A stretch of DNA of 64,000 bases from the NCBI RefSeq assembly GCF_016907975.1, contig NZ_JAFBCY010000003.1, positions 1 through 64,000 on the forward strand, written 5' to 3'. Below, one piece after another: positions 38,749 through 49,153 of the stretch (the stretch's first letter is position 1; every line of letters starts with the position of its first letter). The position numbers were made by a program, and so were the translations under genes. Under the pieces are notes generated by a model. The model was not told the origin of the DNA and searched no databases. It saw only the letters and a program-made list of their open reading frames with translations. The stretch is from Methylopila capsulata. GTDB lineage: Bacteria; Pseudomonadota; Alphaproteobacteria; Rhizobiales; Methylopilaceae.

Positions 38749-41700
38749 ATGACCGGGCGGCAGCGCATCGTGCCTGCGCGGCGCCAATACAACCAATGGG
38801 TCGCCGACGAGACGCTCGAGGATTACGCGCTCCGCTTCACCGCGAAGAGCGCGCGCCGCTGGTCGTCCGTGCGCGTCGGCAACACCGCGCTCGGGGCCGT
38901 GTCCTTCCTCGCGCTCGAGGCGATCGGGGGCGCCATCACGCTGAGCTACGGCTTCGACAACGCGGTCGTCGCGACGCTGGTCGTCAGCGTGCTGCTGCTG
39001 CTGACCGGGCTTCCCATCGCCTATTACGCCGCCCGCGACGGCGTCGACATCGACCTCCTCACCCGCGGCGCCGGCTTCGGCTACGTCGGCTCGACCGTGA
39101 CGTCGCTGATCTACGCCTCCTTCACCTTCCTGCTGTTCGCGATCGAAGCCGTGATCATGGCGCTCGCGCTGGAGCTCTGCCTCGGGGTGCCGCTGGCGCT
39201 GGGCTACGTCATCAGCGCGCTCGTCGTGCTGCCGATCGTCACGCACGGCATCAACTGGATCAGCCGCTTCCAGCTCTGGACCCAGCCGATCTGGCTCGTG
39301 CTGCATCTGACCCCGATCGTGTTCATCGCCTTTCAGGACACCTCGGCCTTCGCCGACTGGACGGCGTTCCAGGGGACGAGCCCGAACGGCGGAGCGCTGA
39401 ACCTGATCGCCTTCGGCGCGGCGAGCTCGGTGGTGTTCGCGCTGATCGCCCAGATCGGCGAGCAGGTCGACATCCTGCGGTTCATGCCTGCGAAGACTCG
39501 GGAAAACCGGCTGGCGTGGTGGTCGTCGCTGCTCGCCTCCGGCGCCGGCTGGATCGTGCCCGGCGCCCTCAAGCTCCTGCTGGGCTCGTTTCTGGCCGTG
39601 CTCGCGCTCAACCACGGCGTCCCGGCCGAGCGCGCGAGCGAGCCGACCCAGATGTACGACGTCGCCTTCGGCTACGTGACCTCGTCGCCGCAGTTCGCGC
39701 TGGCGCTCACCGGCGTCTTCGTCGTGCTGTCGCAGCTCAAGATCAACGTGACCAACGCCTACGCCGGCTCGATCGCCTGGTCGAACTTCTTCTCGCGGCT
39801 GACGCACGCCCATCCCGGACGAATCGTCTGGCTGGTGTTCAACGTGGCGATCGCCCTCATCCTGATGGAGGCGGGCATCTACAAGACGCTTGAGCACACG
39901 CTCGGGCTCTACTCGATCGTCGCCGTCGCATGGGTCGGCGCGCTGGTGGCCGATCTCGCCGTGAACAAGCCGCTCGGCCTGTCGCCGCCGCGGATCGAGT
40001 TCAAGCGCGCGCACCTCTACGACGTGAACCCGGTCGGCGTCGGCGCCATGACGCTCGCGACCCTCGCCGCATTCCTCGCCTATTCCGGCGCCTGCGGCCT
40101 CACCGCCAAGGCGCTCGCCCCTTTCGTCGCGCTCGGCGTCGCCTTCGTGACGGCGCCCCTGATCGCCGCCGCGACCCGCGGCAAGTTCTATCTTGCCCGA
40201 AAGCCGCGGGCGCACTGGCGCCTCCAGCCGACGCTGCGCTGCTCGATTTGCGAGCACGGCTTCGAGTCCGAGGACATGGCGCACTGCCCGGTCTACTCCG
40301 GCCCGATCTGCTCGCTCTGCTGCTCGCTCGACGCGCGCTGCCGCGACGGCTGCAAGCCGCACGCCCGCCTCTCCAGCCAGGTGGTGGGCGCCTTGACCGC
40401 CGTGCTTCCCGCCTGGGCGGTCGGAGGCCTGAATTCGCGCGCGGGGCACTACGTCGGCGTGATGACGTTGCTGGGCGGCGCGCTCACGCTGGTGCTGCTC
40501 ATCGTCTACGTCCAGGCGGCGGCCGAAGCGCCCGAGCAGACCACCGTGATCGGCGGCGCGCTCTCCGCCGTCTTCCTCATCCTGATGATGATCGCCGGCA
40601 TCGCCGCCTGGCTGTTCGTGCTGGCGCATGAGAGCCGGGAGATCGCGCAGGACGAATCGGGCCGGCAGACGGCGCTCCTGATGAAGGAGATCGAGGCCCA
40701 CAAGCGCACCGACGCCGCGCTCCAGCGGGCGAAGGAGGTGGCGGAGGCCGCGAACGTCGCGAAGAGCCGCTATGTGGTGGGCATCAGCCACGAGCTCCGG
40801 ACGCCGCTCAACGCCGTCATGGGCTACGCCCAGCTGCTCGACGCCGACGAAACGCTGCCGCCCCGCGGCCAGAAGGGCGTGCGGGTGATCCGCCGCTCGG
40901 CCGAGCACCTTTCCGGCCTGATCGACGGCCTGCTCGACATCTCCAAGGTCGAGGCCGGCCGACTGGAGCTCGCCCGCAACGAGGTCCGCACCCGCGACTT
41001 CCTCGACCAGCTCGCCGACATGTTCCGCCTCCAGGCCAACGCCAAGGGGCTCGAGTTCCGGTTCGACGGCGCCGAGCGGCTGCCGGCGGTGGTGCGCTGC
41101 GACGAGAAGCGCGTGCGGCAGATCCTGATCAATCTGCTGTCGAACGCCGTGAAGTTCACCGACGCGGGCCATGTCGCGCTGCGGGTCTCCTACCGCAGCC
41201 AGATCGCGGAGTTCACGGTCACCGACACGGGGGCCGGCATCCGGGTCTCCGACCGCGAGCGGATCTTCGAGCCCTTCGAGCGGGGCGAGGCGACGCGCGC
41301 CAAGCTCCAGCCCGGGATGGGGCTCGGGCTCACGATTACGAAGCTGCTGGTCGAGATCATGGGCGGCGACCTGACGCTCGAGAGCGTCGAGGGCGCCGGC
41401 AGCACCTTCCGGGTGAAGCTGATGCTCTCCCAGGTGGCCGCGCCGCGCCCCTCCCCCGCCCCGCAGGCGCGCGCGGTGGGCTACGAGGGTCCGCGCAAGC
41501 TGGTGCTGGTGATCGACGACGACGGCGACCACCGCGAGCTGATGCGCGAGGCGCTGGAGCCGATCGGCTTCAATGTGATCGCCGCCCCCGACGGCGTGGC
41601 GGCCCTGACGCTGGTCGACGAATGCCGGCCGGACCTGTTCCTGCTCGACGTCTCGATGCCCGGAATGTCGGGCTGGGACGTCGCGCGCAGGCTGCGCGAG

Positions 41701-42120
41701 ACCGGGCATGTGGCGCCGATCCTGATGATGTCGGCGAACATCGGGGACTTCGCGTTGAAAGCGGTCGAAACGCCGGACCACGACGGCGCCCTTCCGAAGC
41801 CCTGCGACCTCGGCGCCCTGCTTCGCCAGGTCGAGACGCTGCTCGACCTCGTCTTCGTCTACGACGCGCCGCCTCCGGCCGCGCCCCCGGCGCGGGCGAA
41901 GCCCGAACTGCCCGGTCCCCGGCATGTGGGCGATCTGCGGAGGCTCGGCGAGATGGGCTACGTCCGTGGGATCGAGGCGAAGCTGGCGGAGCTCGAGCAG
42001 GTCGAGCCCGGGGTCGCGCCCTTCGTCGCCGAGGCGCGGGAGCGGCTTCGGGCGTTCGACATGAACGGCTACATGGCGCTGCTCGGGACCCGTGCGCCGG
42101 AGGAGACCGCCGATGGCTGA
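38749..42120 (+). CDS. NCS1 transporter-like hybrid sensor histidine kinase
   Basis: A 1123-residue fusion. Residues about 15-490 form an NCS1 (purine/cytosine/allantoin permease-like) transporter domain starting YNQWVADETLEDYALRFTA. Residues 498-535 are a segment with eight cysteines in CxxC, CPVY and CSLCC arrangement. Then two to three more helices, a HisKA domain with SHELRTPLN (His 681), an HATPase (NLLSNAVKF near residue 795; GMGLGLTI), a receiver domain with LLDVSMPGMSG (Asp 967), and a helical C-terminal region. The ATG at 38749 follows AGGCGG; a longer upstream frame lacks support. Divergence from urt-fmd suggests it senses an amide, urea or related N compound. Confidence 0.88.
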   Translation: MTGRQRIVPARRQYNQWVADETLEDYALRFTAKSARRWSSVRVGNTALGAVSFLALEAIGGAITLSYGFDNAVVATLVVSVLLLLTGLPIAYYAARDGVDIDLLTRGAGFGYVGSTVTSLIYASFTFLLFAIEAVIMALALELCLGVPLALGYVISALVVLPIVTHGINWISRFQLWTQPIWLVLHLTPIVFIAFQDTSAFADWTAFQGTSPNGGALNLIAFGAASSVVFALIAQIGEQVDILRFMPAKTRENRLAWWSSLLASGAGWIVPGALKLLLGSFLAVLALNHGVPAERASEPTQMYDVAFGYVTSSPQFALALTGVFVVLSQLKINVTNAYAGSIAWSNFFSRLTHAHPGRIVWLVFNVAIALILMEAGIYKTLEHTLGLYSIVAVAWVGALVADLAVNKPLGLSPPRIEFKRAHLYDVNPVGVGAMTLATLAAFLAYSGACGLTAKALAPFVALGVAFVTAPLIAAATRGKFYLARKPRAHWRLQPTLRCSICEHGFESEDMAHCPVYSGPICSLCCSLDARCRDGCKPHARLSSQVVGALTAVLPAWAVGGLNSRAGHYVGVMTLLGGALTLVLLIVYVQAAAEAPEQTTVIGGALSAVFLILMMIAGIAAWLFVLAHESREIAQDESGRQTALLMKEIEAHKRTDAALQRAKEVAEAANVAKSRYVVGISHELRTPLNAVMGYAQLLDADETLPPRGQKGVRVIRRSAEHLSGLIDGLLDISKVEAGRLELARNEVRTRDFLDQLADMFRLQANAKGLEFRFDGAERLPAVVRCDEKRVRQILINLLSNAVKFTDAGHVALRVSYRSQIAEFTVTDTGAGIRVSDRERIFEPFERGEATRAKLQPGMGLGLTITKLLVEIMGGDLTLESVEGAGSTFRVKLMLSQVAAPRPSPAPQARAVGYEGPRKLVLVIDDDGDHRELMREALEPIGFNVIAAPDGVAALTLVDECRPDLFLLDVSMPGMSGWDVARRLRETGHVAPILMMSANIGDFALKAVETPDHDGALPKPCDLGALLRQVETLLDLVFVYDAPPPAAPPARAKPELPGPRHVGDLRRLGEMGYVRGIEAKLAELEQVEPGVAPFVAEARERLRAFDMNGYMALLGTRAPEETADG

Positions 42121-43024
42121 GGGCGCGCCCATCGTCGTGCTGGTCGTCGACGACAGCCCGGAGACGCTCGGGATGCTCACCGAAGCGCTCGAGCGCGCCT
42201 CCTGGACGGTGCTGGTCGCGCCGGGAGGCGCGGAGGCCCTGCGGGTGGTCGACCGCGTGACGCCCGATGTCGTGCTGATGGACGCGGTAATGCCGGAGAT
42301 GGACGGCTTCGAGGCCTGCCGACGCCTGAAGCGGCGGCCGGACATGGCGCATGTCCCGGTGATCTTCATGACCGGCCTGCGCGAGACCGGCCACATCGTC
42401 CAGGGCCTGGAGGCGGGCGGCGTCGACTACGTCGCCAAGCCCGTGGCGCTGGACGAGATGATGGCGCGCATCCGCGTCCACATCGGCAACGCGCGGCTCT
42501 CCAGCAGCGCCCGGGCGGCGCTCGACACCACGGGACGCTATCTGCTGGCTGCGGGCGAAGACGGCCGGCTGCGCTGGGCGACGCCGCAGGCGGGGCGGCT
42601 GCTCGCCCGCGCCTTCTCGGGATTCGACCAGGATACGTTCGATCTGCCGGAGCCGGTGCGGGCCTGGCTCGCTGCGCGCGTCGCCGGCCGCACCGAACAG
42701 CCCTCGGCGCCTCTCGCCGGGGACGGCCCGGCCCAGCTCACGCTCGCCTTCGTCGGGCGCACAGAGCGGGGCGAGACGCTGTTGCGGGTGACCGAGGAGG
42801 CGCCGTCGGGCGAGTGGCCGACGCTGCGCGCGAAGCTCGGCCTTACGGCGCGCGAGGCCGAGGTGCTGCTCTGGATCGCGCGCGGCAAGGCCAACCGCGA
42901 CATCGCCGAGATTCTCGGCATGAGCCCGCGCACGGTGAACAAGCACCTCGAGCAGATCTACGTGAAGCTCGGCGTGGAGAACCGCGCCGGCGCGGCAGCG
43001 ATCGCCGTCCGCACGCTGGGCTGA
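42113..43024 (+). CDS. LuxR-family response regulator
   Basis: A 303-residue regulator. Residues 7-120 are a receiver domain with VLMDAVMPEMDG (phosphoacceptor Asp 57) and the conserved FMTG and Lys (AKPV) positions. Residues about 125-235 form a linker not recognised as a domain. Residues about 243-295 are a LuxR helix-turn-helix (LTAREAEVLLWIARGKANRD, then RTVNKHLEQIYVKLGV). The start overlaps the kinase stop by 8 nt and has GGAGGAG upstream, so the pair is coupled. It is the likely output of the fused sensor. Confidence 0.92.
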   Translation: MAEGAPIVVLVVDDSPETLGMLTEALERASWTVLVAPGGAEALRVVDRVTPDVVLMDAVMPEMDGFEACRRLKRRPDMAHVPVIFMTGLRETGHIVQGLEAGGVDYVAKPVALDEMMARIRVHIGNARLSSSARAALDTTGRYLLAAGEDGRLRWATPQAGRLLARAFSGFDQDTFDLPEPVRAWLAARVAGRTEQPSAPLAGDGPAQLTLAFVGRTERGETLLRVTEEAPSGEWPTLRAKLGLTAREAEVLLWIARGKANRDIAEILGMSPRTVNKHLEQIYVKLGVENRAGAAAIAVRTLG

Positions 43025-43153
43025 CACGCGGGCCGCGGCGGGAAGACCGCGCGAAACGTCTTGGAAAAACGGGGGCGGTCGAAGCGCAGACCACGCGTCC
43101 GGCAATCTCGAAGCCGGCGTCCAGAGCCCTGTCACAGCTGCTGGAAAAATACT

Positions 43154-43230
<77 letters not shown>

Positions 43231-43375
43231 AAATCGGGGCGCGCCCCGATCAAGTGACGCGGTTGGTACGGGACCCCGCCGAGGCTGTCAAGCAGCCCCG
43301 GAGCGGTTTCACGTCAGGGCTGGGGAAAAGGTCAGCGTGGTTTCCGCAGCCCTCGCGTCGGGGCTTAGGCCCAAC

Positions 43376-43405
43376 GAAAAAGGGCCCGGCGTCGGCCGGG
43401 CCCTT
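43376..43405 (-). terminator. Rho-independent terminator of the DAHP synthase gene
   Basis: AAGGGCCCGGC (43380-43390) and GCCGGGCCCTT (43395-43405) form a perfect 11-bp stem with a 4-nt loop. On the minus strand the stem ends in TTTTT, 6 nt past the gene's stop codon. Confidence 0.93.
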
Positions 43406-43410
43406 CGGTC

Positions 43411-44796
43411 TCATTCCGCTGCGGCCACCTGCCGTGGCCCGCGGGCGAGTCGCTCCGTCTTGAGCTGCTCCGCCACCAGGAAGGCCAGCTCGATCGCCTG
43501 CTCGGCGTTGAGCCGCGGGTCGCAGTGTGTGTGGTAGCGCGAGTGCAGGTCCGCGTCGGAGATGGCGCGGGCGCCGCCCGTGCACTCCGTCACGTTCTTG
43601 CCGGTCATCTCGATGTGGATGCCGCCGGCGTAGGAGCCCTCGGCGCGATGCACGTCGAAGAACGCCTTCACCTCTGCGAGGATGCGGTCGAACGGCCGGG
43701 TCTTGTAGCCCGACGCGGCCTTGATGGTGTTGCCGTGCATGGGATCGCACGACCACACCACGTTGCGGCCTTCCGTCTTGGTCGCGCGCACCAGCCCCGG
43801 CAGGTGGTCGAACACCTTGTCGTGGCCGAAGCGGGCGATCAGCGTCAGTCGGCCGGGCTCGTTGTCGGGGTCCAGCGCCTCGATCAGCCGCATCAGCTCG
43901 TCCGGCTTCAGCGAGGGGCCGCACTTCAGGCCGATCGGGTTCTTGATGCCGCGGAAGTACTCCACATGGGCATGGTCGAGCTGGCGGGTGCGGTCGCCGA
44001 TCCAGATCATGTGGCCGGAGGTCGCGTACCAGTCGCCGGTGGTGCTGTCGACGCGGGTCAGCGCCTGCTCGTAGCCGAGCAGCAGCGCCTCGTGGCTCGT
44101 GAAGAAGTCGGTCGTGCGCAGCTCAGGATGCGACTCCGGGTCGATGCCGCAGGCGCGCATGAAGTCGAGCGACTCCGCGATCCGGTCCGCCACTTCGCGG
44201 TAGCGGCTGGACTGGGGGCTCTCCTTCACGAAGCCCAGCATCCACTGGTGCACGAAGTCGAGGTTGGCGTAGCCGCCGTTCGCGAACGCGCGCAGCAGGT
44301 TCAGCGTCGCCGCCGACTGGCGGTAGGCCTCGAGCTGGCGGCGCGGGTCGGGGATGCGCGACTCCGGCGTCGCGTCGGTTCCGTTGATGATGTCGCCGCG
44401 ATAGATCGGCAGCTCGACGCCGTCGACGACCTCGGTCGGCGACGAGCGGGGCTTGGCGAACTGGCCCGCGATGCGGCCGACCTTCACCACCGGCGAGGCG
44501 GCGGCGTAGGTCAGCACCACCGCCATCTGCAGCAGCACGCGGAAGAAATCGCGGATGTTGTCGGCCGAATGCTCGGCGAAGCTCTCGGCGCAGTCGCCGC
44601 CCTGCAGGAGGAAGGCCTCGCCCTTCGCGACCTTGGCGAGCTGCCGCTTCAGCTTCCGCGCCTCGCCGGCGAACACGAGCGGGGGAAAGGTCGCGAGCTG
44701 GCTCTCCACCGCCGTCAGCGCGGCCGCGTCGGGATAGGTCGGGGCCTGGACGATGGGCATGTCACGCCAGGTCGAGGGGGTCCAACGCTCGGACAT
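43411..44796 (-). CDS. 3-deoxy-7-phosphoheptulonate synthase, class II
   Basis: A 461-residue enzyme condensing phosphoenolpyruvate and erythrose 4-phosphate, the first step of aromatic amino acid synthesis. [12 protein letters not shown] near residue 72, [16 protein letters not shown] near residue 107, [15 protein letters not shown], and SCDPMHGNT with the metal ligands near residue 360 define the class II (plant-type) family. The ATG at 44796 has GGAG 8 nt upstream; a GTG three codons earlier is possible. It is monocistronic with its own terminator. Confidence 0.96.
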   Translation of the reverse strand: MSERWTPSTWRDMPIVQAPTYPDAAALTAVESQLATFPPLVFAGEARKLKRQLAKVAKGEAFLLQGGDCAESFAEHSADNIRDFFRVLLQMAVVLTYAAASPVVKVGRIAGQFAKPRSSPTEVVDGVELPIYRGDIINGTDATPESRIPDPRRQLEAYRQSAATLNLLRAFANGGYANLDFVHQWMLGFVKESPQSSRYREVADRIAESLDFMRACGIDPESHPELRTTDFFTSHEALLLGYEQALTRVDSTTGDWYATSGHMIWIGDRTRQLDHAHVEYFRGIKNPIGLKCGPSLKPDELMRLIEALDPDNEPGRLTLIARFGHDKVFDHLPGLVRATKTEGRNVVWSCDPMHGNTIKAASGYKTRPFDRILAEVKAFFDVHRAEGSYAGGIHIEMTGKNVTECTGGARAISDADLHSRYHTHCDPRLNAEQAIELAFLVAEQLKTERLARGPRQVAAAE

Positions 44797-44933
44797 TGTC
44801 TTCACTCCACGTGCCGGAAGCGGCCCGGCCGGCGACCGCCTTCGGTCGTCCGCGCGTCATATGGCCGCTCGTGCGGCGGGCTTCTAGCACCCCCCCGGCG
44901 TTTAGACCACCTGCGGTGCGCGCAGGCCGGCCT

Positions 44934-46394
44934 TCAGCTTTCGACGGAGACCGGGTCCAGCGTGTCCCGCAGCGGCCGCCGGGGCATGGCCACGAGACAG
45001 GCGAGCGCGACCGCGGTCGTGCCGATCGCGATGAAGAACGCGATGCGGAAGTTCGCCGGGTCGATCGCGACTCCGCGCGCGGCGGCCCCGCCCTCTTCCG
45101 GCCCAAGCCCCGCGCCCAGCACCGCCGCGCCGAGGATCGCGACGCCGGCCGCCGAGCCGAGCGAGCGCATGAAGGCGAGCAGCGCGGTCGCGGCGCCCAG
45201 GTCGTGGCGGCCCACCGCGTTCTGGACGCTGACGGTCGTGGTCGGGAACATGGTGCCGACGCCGAAGCCGTAGACGCAGAGCAGCGCCTCCGACAGCCAG
45301 AACGACCGAAGGTCGAGGGTGGCGGCGAGCGCGGCCAGCATGACGATCGCGAGCGAGAGGCCGGCCATCGCCGGGGCCTTGTAGCGGCGGGCCTTCACGA
45401 GGAAGCGCGCGGCCGTCATGGCGCCGAGCACGGTGCCGATCGCGAGACCCACAAGGCCGAGGGCGGCAATGTCCGGGCGGAAGCCGGCGATGGTCTCGAA
45501 GTAGATCGGGACCAGCGTCGAGAGGCCGAGATGGCCGAGGACGCCGAAGAACACGGTCGCCACGCCGAAGGCGACCACCGGGTCCTTCAGCACGCCCAGC
45601 GGAATCAGCGGCTCGGCGAAGGTCCAGAGCCGGACCGCGAACAGCACGGCGCCGACGGCCGCCGCCGCGGCGAGGCCGAGCACGGCCGGAGACGACCAGT
45701 CGCCGCTGGTGCGCCCGATGGAGAGCGCGAGCATGGCGAGAGACGTCGCGGCCACCACGAGACCCGCGCCCGCCACGTCGAGCCGGTGCGACTTCGGCCG
45801 GAACGGCAGGTCGCGCAGCGGCGCGTTCATGACGAACAGCGCCGCGAGGCCAAGCGGAATGTTGACCCAGAAGATCAGCGACCAGTGCAGGTGCTCGGCG
45901 AAGGCGCCGCCGACGATCGGCCCCGCGACGCCGGACACCGCCCACATGCCGGAGATGTAGGCGGCGTAATTGCCGCGCTGCTTCGGCGGCACGATGTCGC
46001 CGATCACGGTCTGGGCGAGCGCCATCAGCCCGCCGCCGCCCAGGCCTTGCAGGGCGCGGCCGGCGATCAGCACGGGAAGATTGGGCGCCAGCGCGCACAC
46101 GACGGACGCCGCCATGAAGATGGAGACGGCGGCGATGATGACGGGGTGGCGGCCATAGACGTCCGCGAGCTTGCCGTAGAGCGGGGTGACGGCGGTCGCC
46201 GTGACGAGATAGGCCGACACGACCCAGGGCAGGTACTCGGCGTGGCCGAGCGTCTCGCCGATGGTCGTCATGGCCGGCGCGACGATGGTCTGGTCGAGGG
46301 CTGCGAGCAGCATCGCCGTCAGCACGCCGACAATGATCTGCCGGCGGCGACGGTCGTCGATCGGAACGTCAGCCGGGGGGCGCGAGCCGTCCAT
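44934..46394 (-). CDS. MFS drug exporter, EmrB/QacA (DHA2) family
   Basis: A 486-residue, 14-helix proton antiporter. LLAALDQTIVAPAMTTIGE (helix 1 with the conserved Asp), WVVSAYLVTATAVTPLYGKL, then ADVYGRHPVI (motif A) and WSLIFWVNIPLGLAALFVM (motif of helix 6) are typical of DHA2. It probably exports lipophilic drugs or metabolites across the inner membrane; the substrate is unknown. No membrane-fusion partner or regulator gene is adjacent. Confidence 0.92.
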   Translation of the reverse strand: MDGSRPPADVPIDDRRRRQIIVGVLTAMLLAALDQTIVAPAMTTIGETLGHAEYLPWVVSAYLVTATAVTPLYGKLADVYGRHPVIIAAVSIFMAASVVCALAPNLPVLIAGRALQGLGGGGLMALAQTVIGDIVPPKQRGNYAAYISGMWAVSGVAGPIVGGAFAEHLHWSLIFWVNIPLGLAALFVMNAPLRDLPFRPKSHRLDVAGAGLVVAATSLAMLALSIGRTSGDWSSPAVLGLAAAAAVGAVLFAVRLWTFAEPLIPLGVLKDPVVAFGVATVFFGVLGHLGLSTLVPIYFETIAGFRPDIAALGLVGLAIGTVLGAMTAARFLVKARRYKAPAMAGLSLAIVMLAALAATLDLRSFWLSEALLCVYGFGVGTMFPTTTVSVQNAVGRHDLGAATALLAFMRSLGSAAGVAILGAAVLGAGLGPEEGGAAARGVAIDPANFRIAFFIAIGTTAVALACLVAMPRRPLRDTLDPVSVES

Positions 46395-46440
46395 CAGGCG
46401 CGGTCACGAGCGAGCGCGGGAAACCCTCCTCGCGCCGTCA

Positions 46441-46614
46441 GGCGTGGGGAGAGTGGCCCCGGTCGCCGAGCGGGGTCGGGTGGGGACGCCAACGCTGTTC
46501 TTGCGGCGTTGGCCCTTGCAGGGGGCCCGTATCGGACAGGCGTCGAACTCCATGCTGCGGCCCACCCCACCCGGCCGGCTTCGCCGTCCACCCTCCCCTG
46601 GGACAGGGGAGGGA
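46441..46614. repeat. GC-rich inverted-repeat element between MFS gene and gor
   Basis: The left part GGGGTCGGGTGGGGACGCC and the right part CCCACCCCACCCGGC and CACCCTCCCCTGGGACAGGG are broadly complementary, similar in composition to the elements at 8744-8872 and 60485-60632. No ORF here has coding character. Confidence 0.5.
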
Positions 46615-46635
46615 TAGCGCCGCCCGAAAGACCGC

Positions 46636-47997
46636 TCACGACGGCGTCCACTTGGTGCGGAGCGTCACGAGTTCTTCGGCGGCGCTCGGATGCAGCGCGA
46701 CGGTGTCGTCGAAATCGGCCTTGGTCGCGCCCATCTTCACGGCGACCGCCGCGAGCTGGATCATCTCGGCGGCCGCCTCGCCCACGACGTGGACGCCGAG
46801 CACGCGGTCGGTGGCCGCGTCCACCACGATCTTCATCAGCACCTTCTCGTCGCGGCCCGAGAGCGTCGCCTTCATGGCGCGGAACCGCGTCTTGTAGATG
46901 TCGACCTCTCCGAACTTCTCGCGCGCCTGCGCTTCGGTCAGGCCGACTACCCCGACCTCCGGCGTCGCGAAGACCGCCGTCGCCACGTTCGTGTAGTCGA
47001 CCGCCGTCGGCTTGTGTCCGAACACGGTGTCCGCGAAGGCGTGGCCCTCCCGGATCGCGACGGGGGTCAGGTTGAGACGATCGGTGACGTCGCCCACGGC
47101 GTAGATCGAAGGCACGTTGGTGCAGGACGAGGCGTCCACCATGATCGCGCCGTGGCGGTCGCGCATCACGCGCGTGGCGTCAAGGCCGAGATCGACGGTC
47201 AACGGCGCGCGGCCGATCGCGAGCATCACCTGGTCCACGTCGAGCGTGACTCCGGCCTTGGTCGTGACGCGCTTCGCGCCGTCGACGGCGGCGACCTCGG
47301 CGATCTCGTCCTCCAGCAGCAGCGTCACGCCGCGCTTCTTCAGGCCCTCGGCGACTTCGTCGCGCACATCCTCATCAAACCCGCGCAACAGCTTGTCGCC
47401 GCGATGAATGAGCGTCACGTCCACGCCGAGACCCGCGAAAATTCCGGCGAACTCGATCGCTATGTAGCCGCCACCATTAACCACGATTCTTCTCGGAAAT
47501 TCAGGAAGATCGAAGGCTTCGCTGGACGAAATCGTTAACTCCGCACCGGGGAAGTCGCCGCGGGTCGCGCCGCCGCCGGCGGCGATCAGGATGACGCCCG
47601 CCGTCACCTCGGTTCCGTCCGCGAGCCGCACGGCGTGATCGCCCGTGACGACGGCGCGCTGCTTGTGGATCGCGACGCCCGCCTTCAGCAGATTCGCCTC
47701 ATAGATCCCCGACAGCCGGGTGACCTCGGCCTCCTTGGCGGCGACGAGCCGCTCCCATGAGAAGGTGGGTTCAGGGACGCTCCAGCCGAAGCCCGCGGCG
47801 TCCTCGAATTCGTCGGCGAAGCGGCTGGCGTAGACGTAGAGCTTCTTCGGCACGCAGCCGCGGACCACGCAGGTGCCGCCGATGCGGTACTCCTCGGCGA
47901 TCGCGACCCTCGCCCCGTAACCGGCCGCGATCCTCGCCGCGCGCACGCCGCCCGATCCAGCTCCGATCACGAAGAGATCGACGTCGTAGTCCGCCAT
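46636..47997 (-). CDS. gor: Glutathione-disulfide reductase
   Basis: A 453-residue NADPH-dependent FAD disulfide reductase. DLFVIGAGSGGVRAAR binds FAD, GGTCVVRGCVPKKL holds the redox-active cysteine pair near residue 45, GGGYIAIEFAGIFAGLG starts the NADPH domain near residue 175, and the C-terminal VALHPSAAEELVT carries the catalytic His-Glu. The ATG at 47997 gives the family length. It keeps glutathione reduced in the cytoplasm. Divergent from tctC. Confidence 0.95.
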   Translation of the reverse strand: MADYDVDLFVIGAGSGGVRAARIAAGYGARVAIAEEYRIGGTCVVRGCVPKKLYVYASRFADEFEDAAGFGWSVPEPTFSWERLVAAKEAEVTRLSGIYEANLLKAGVAIHKQRAVVTGDHAVRLADGTEVTAGVILIAAGGGATRGDFPGAELTISSSEAFDLPEFPRRIVVNGGGYIAIEFAGIFAGLGVDVTLIHRGDKLLRGFDEDVRDEVAEGLKKRGVTLLLEDEIAEVAAVDGAKRVTTKAGVTLDVDQVMLAIGRAPLTVDLGLDATRVMRDRHGAIMVDASSCTNVPSIYAVGDVTDRLNLTPVAIREGHAFADTVFGHKPTAVDYTNVATAVFATPEVGVVGLTEAQAREKFGEVDIYKTRFRAMKATLSGRDEKVLMKIVVDAATDRVLGVHVVGEAAAEMIQLAAVAVKMGATKADFDDTVALHPSAAEELVTLRTKWTPS

Positions 47998-48190
47998 CGC
48001 AGTGCTCCCTGCCCGCTCGTCGCCGCCCCGCCGCAATAGGCGGATGCTCGGGACCGGGCAAGATGGGAAGCGGGTGGACGAGCGACAACTTCAAGCTCGA
48101 CATCACAGCTCCGCGATTGCAACGTTCGCGACGAACGGTCGCGGCGCGAAGCCCATCGGCCGAAGCAAGACGCCTCGCCCGGAGACGCAG

Positions 48191-49153
48191 ATGCCCGTTT
48201 CGCCTCGCCGCCTGTTTGGAGCCGCCGCAGTCCTCGTCATGGTCGCGACCGGCGGCTCCGCCCTCGCCGCGAACCTCAAGATCATCGCCCCCGCCTCCCC
48301 CGGCGGCGGCTGGGACCAGACCGCCCGCGCCATGCAGCAGGCGATGCAGGGCGAGAAGATCGCGGGCTCCGTCCAGGTCGAGAACGTGCCGGGCGCCGGC
48401 GGCACCATCGGCCTCGCGCAGTTCGCGAACCGCGCCAAGGGCGATCCGCACCAGCTCATCGTCGGCGGCTACGTGATGGTGGGCGCGATCATCATGAACG
48501 ACGCGCCGGTGACGCTCGACGCGGTCACCCCGCTCGCCCGCCTCACCGGCGAGTACGAGGCGATCGTGGTGGCGACCGACTCGCCCATCAAGACGATCGG
48601 CGAGGTGATCGCGAAGCTGAAAGCGGATCCGGGATCAGTGTCCTGGGGCGGAGGCTCGGCCGGCGGCACGGACCACATCGCGGCCGGCCTCATCGCCAAG
48701 GCGGTCGGCGTCGACCCCACCAAGGTCAACTACATCCCGTTTTCCGGCGGCGGCGAGTCGCTCGCGGCCGTGCTCGGCGGCCAGACCACGGTCGGCGTCT
48801 CAAGCTACGGCGAGTTCGACGCGCAGGTGAAGTCCGGCAAGCTCCGCGTGCTCGCGATCACGGCGCCGGAGCGCGTGCCGGGCATCGACGCGCCCACCAT
48901 GAAGGAGAGCGGCGTCGACGTGGAGGTGCAGAACTGGCGCATGGTCGCCGGCCCGCCGGGGCTGACGCCCGAGGGCAAGGCCGAGATCCTCAAGGCCATC
49001 GACGACATGGCGAAGACCAAGACCTGGCAGGACACGTTGAAGACCAAGGGCTGGACCGACACCTATCTCGCGGGCGACGCCTTCACGGCGGAGCTCAAGG
49101 AGGACATCGCCAAGGCGCACATCGTGCTGCGCGACATCGGGCTGGCGGAGTGA
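48191..49153 (+). CDS. tctC: Tripartite tricarboxylate transporter substrate-binding protein
   Basis: A 320-residue periplasmic protein of the TctC/Bug family. Signal peptide residues 1-27. [32 protein letters not shown] and [20 protein letters not shown] are the family's ligand-binding loops. The ATG at 48191 follows GGAG. It is first of tctC-tctB-tctA. The ligand could be a tri- or dicarboxylate; Bug proteins vary widely. Confidence 0.92.
   Translation: MPVSPRRLFGAAAVLVMVATGGSALAANLKIIAPASPGGGWDQTARAMQQAMQGEKIAGSVQVENVPGAGGTIGLAQFANRAKGDPHQLIVGGYVMVGAIIMNDAPVTLDAVTPLARLTGEYEAIVVATDSPIKTIGEVIAKLKADPGSVSWGGGSAGGTDHIAAGLIAKAVGVDPTKVNYIPFSGGGESLAAVLGGQTTVGVSSYGEFDAQVKSGKLRVLAITAPERVPGIDAPTMKESGVDVEVQNWRMVAGPPGLTPEGKAEILKAIDDMAKTKTWQDTLKTKGWTDTYLAGDAFTAELKEDIAKAHIVLRDIGLAE

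Noticed and set aside
38602-42396. Minus-strand ORF of 1264 codons opposite the hybrid kinase
   Set aside because: Composition (Arg, His, Gln, Asp-rich) is that of an antisense shadow; the plus strand encodes clear transporter, kinase and receiver domains.
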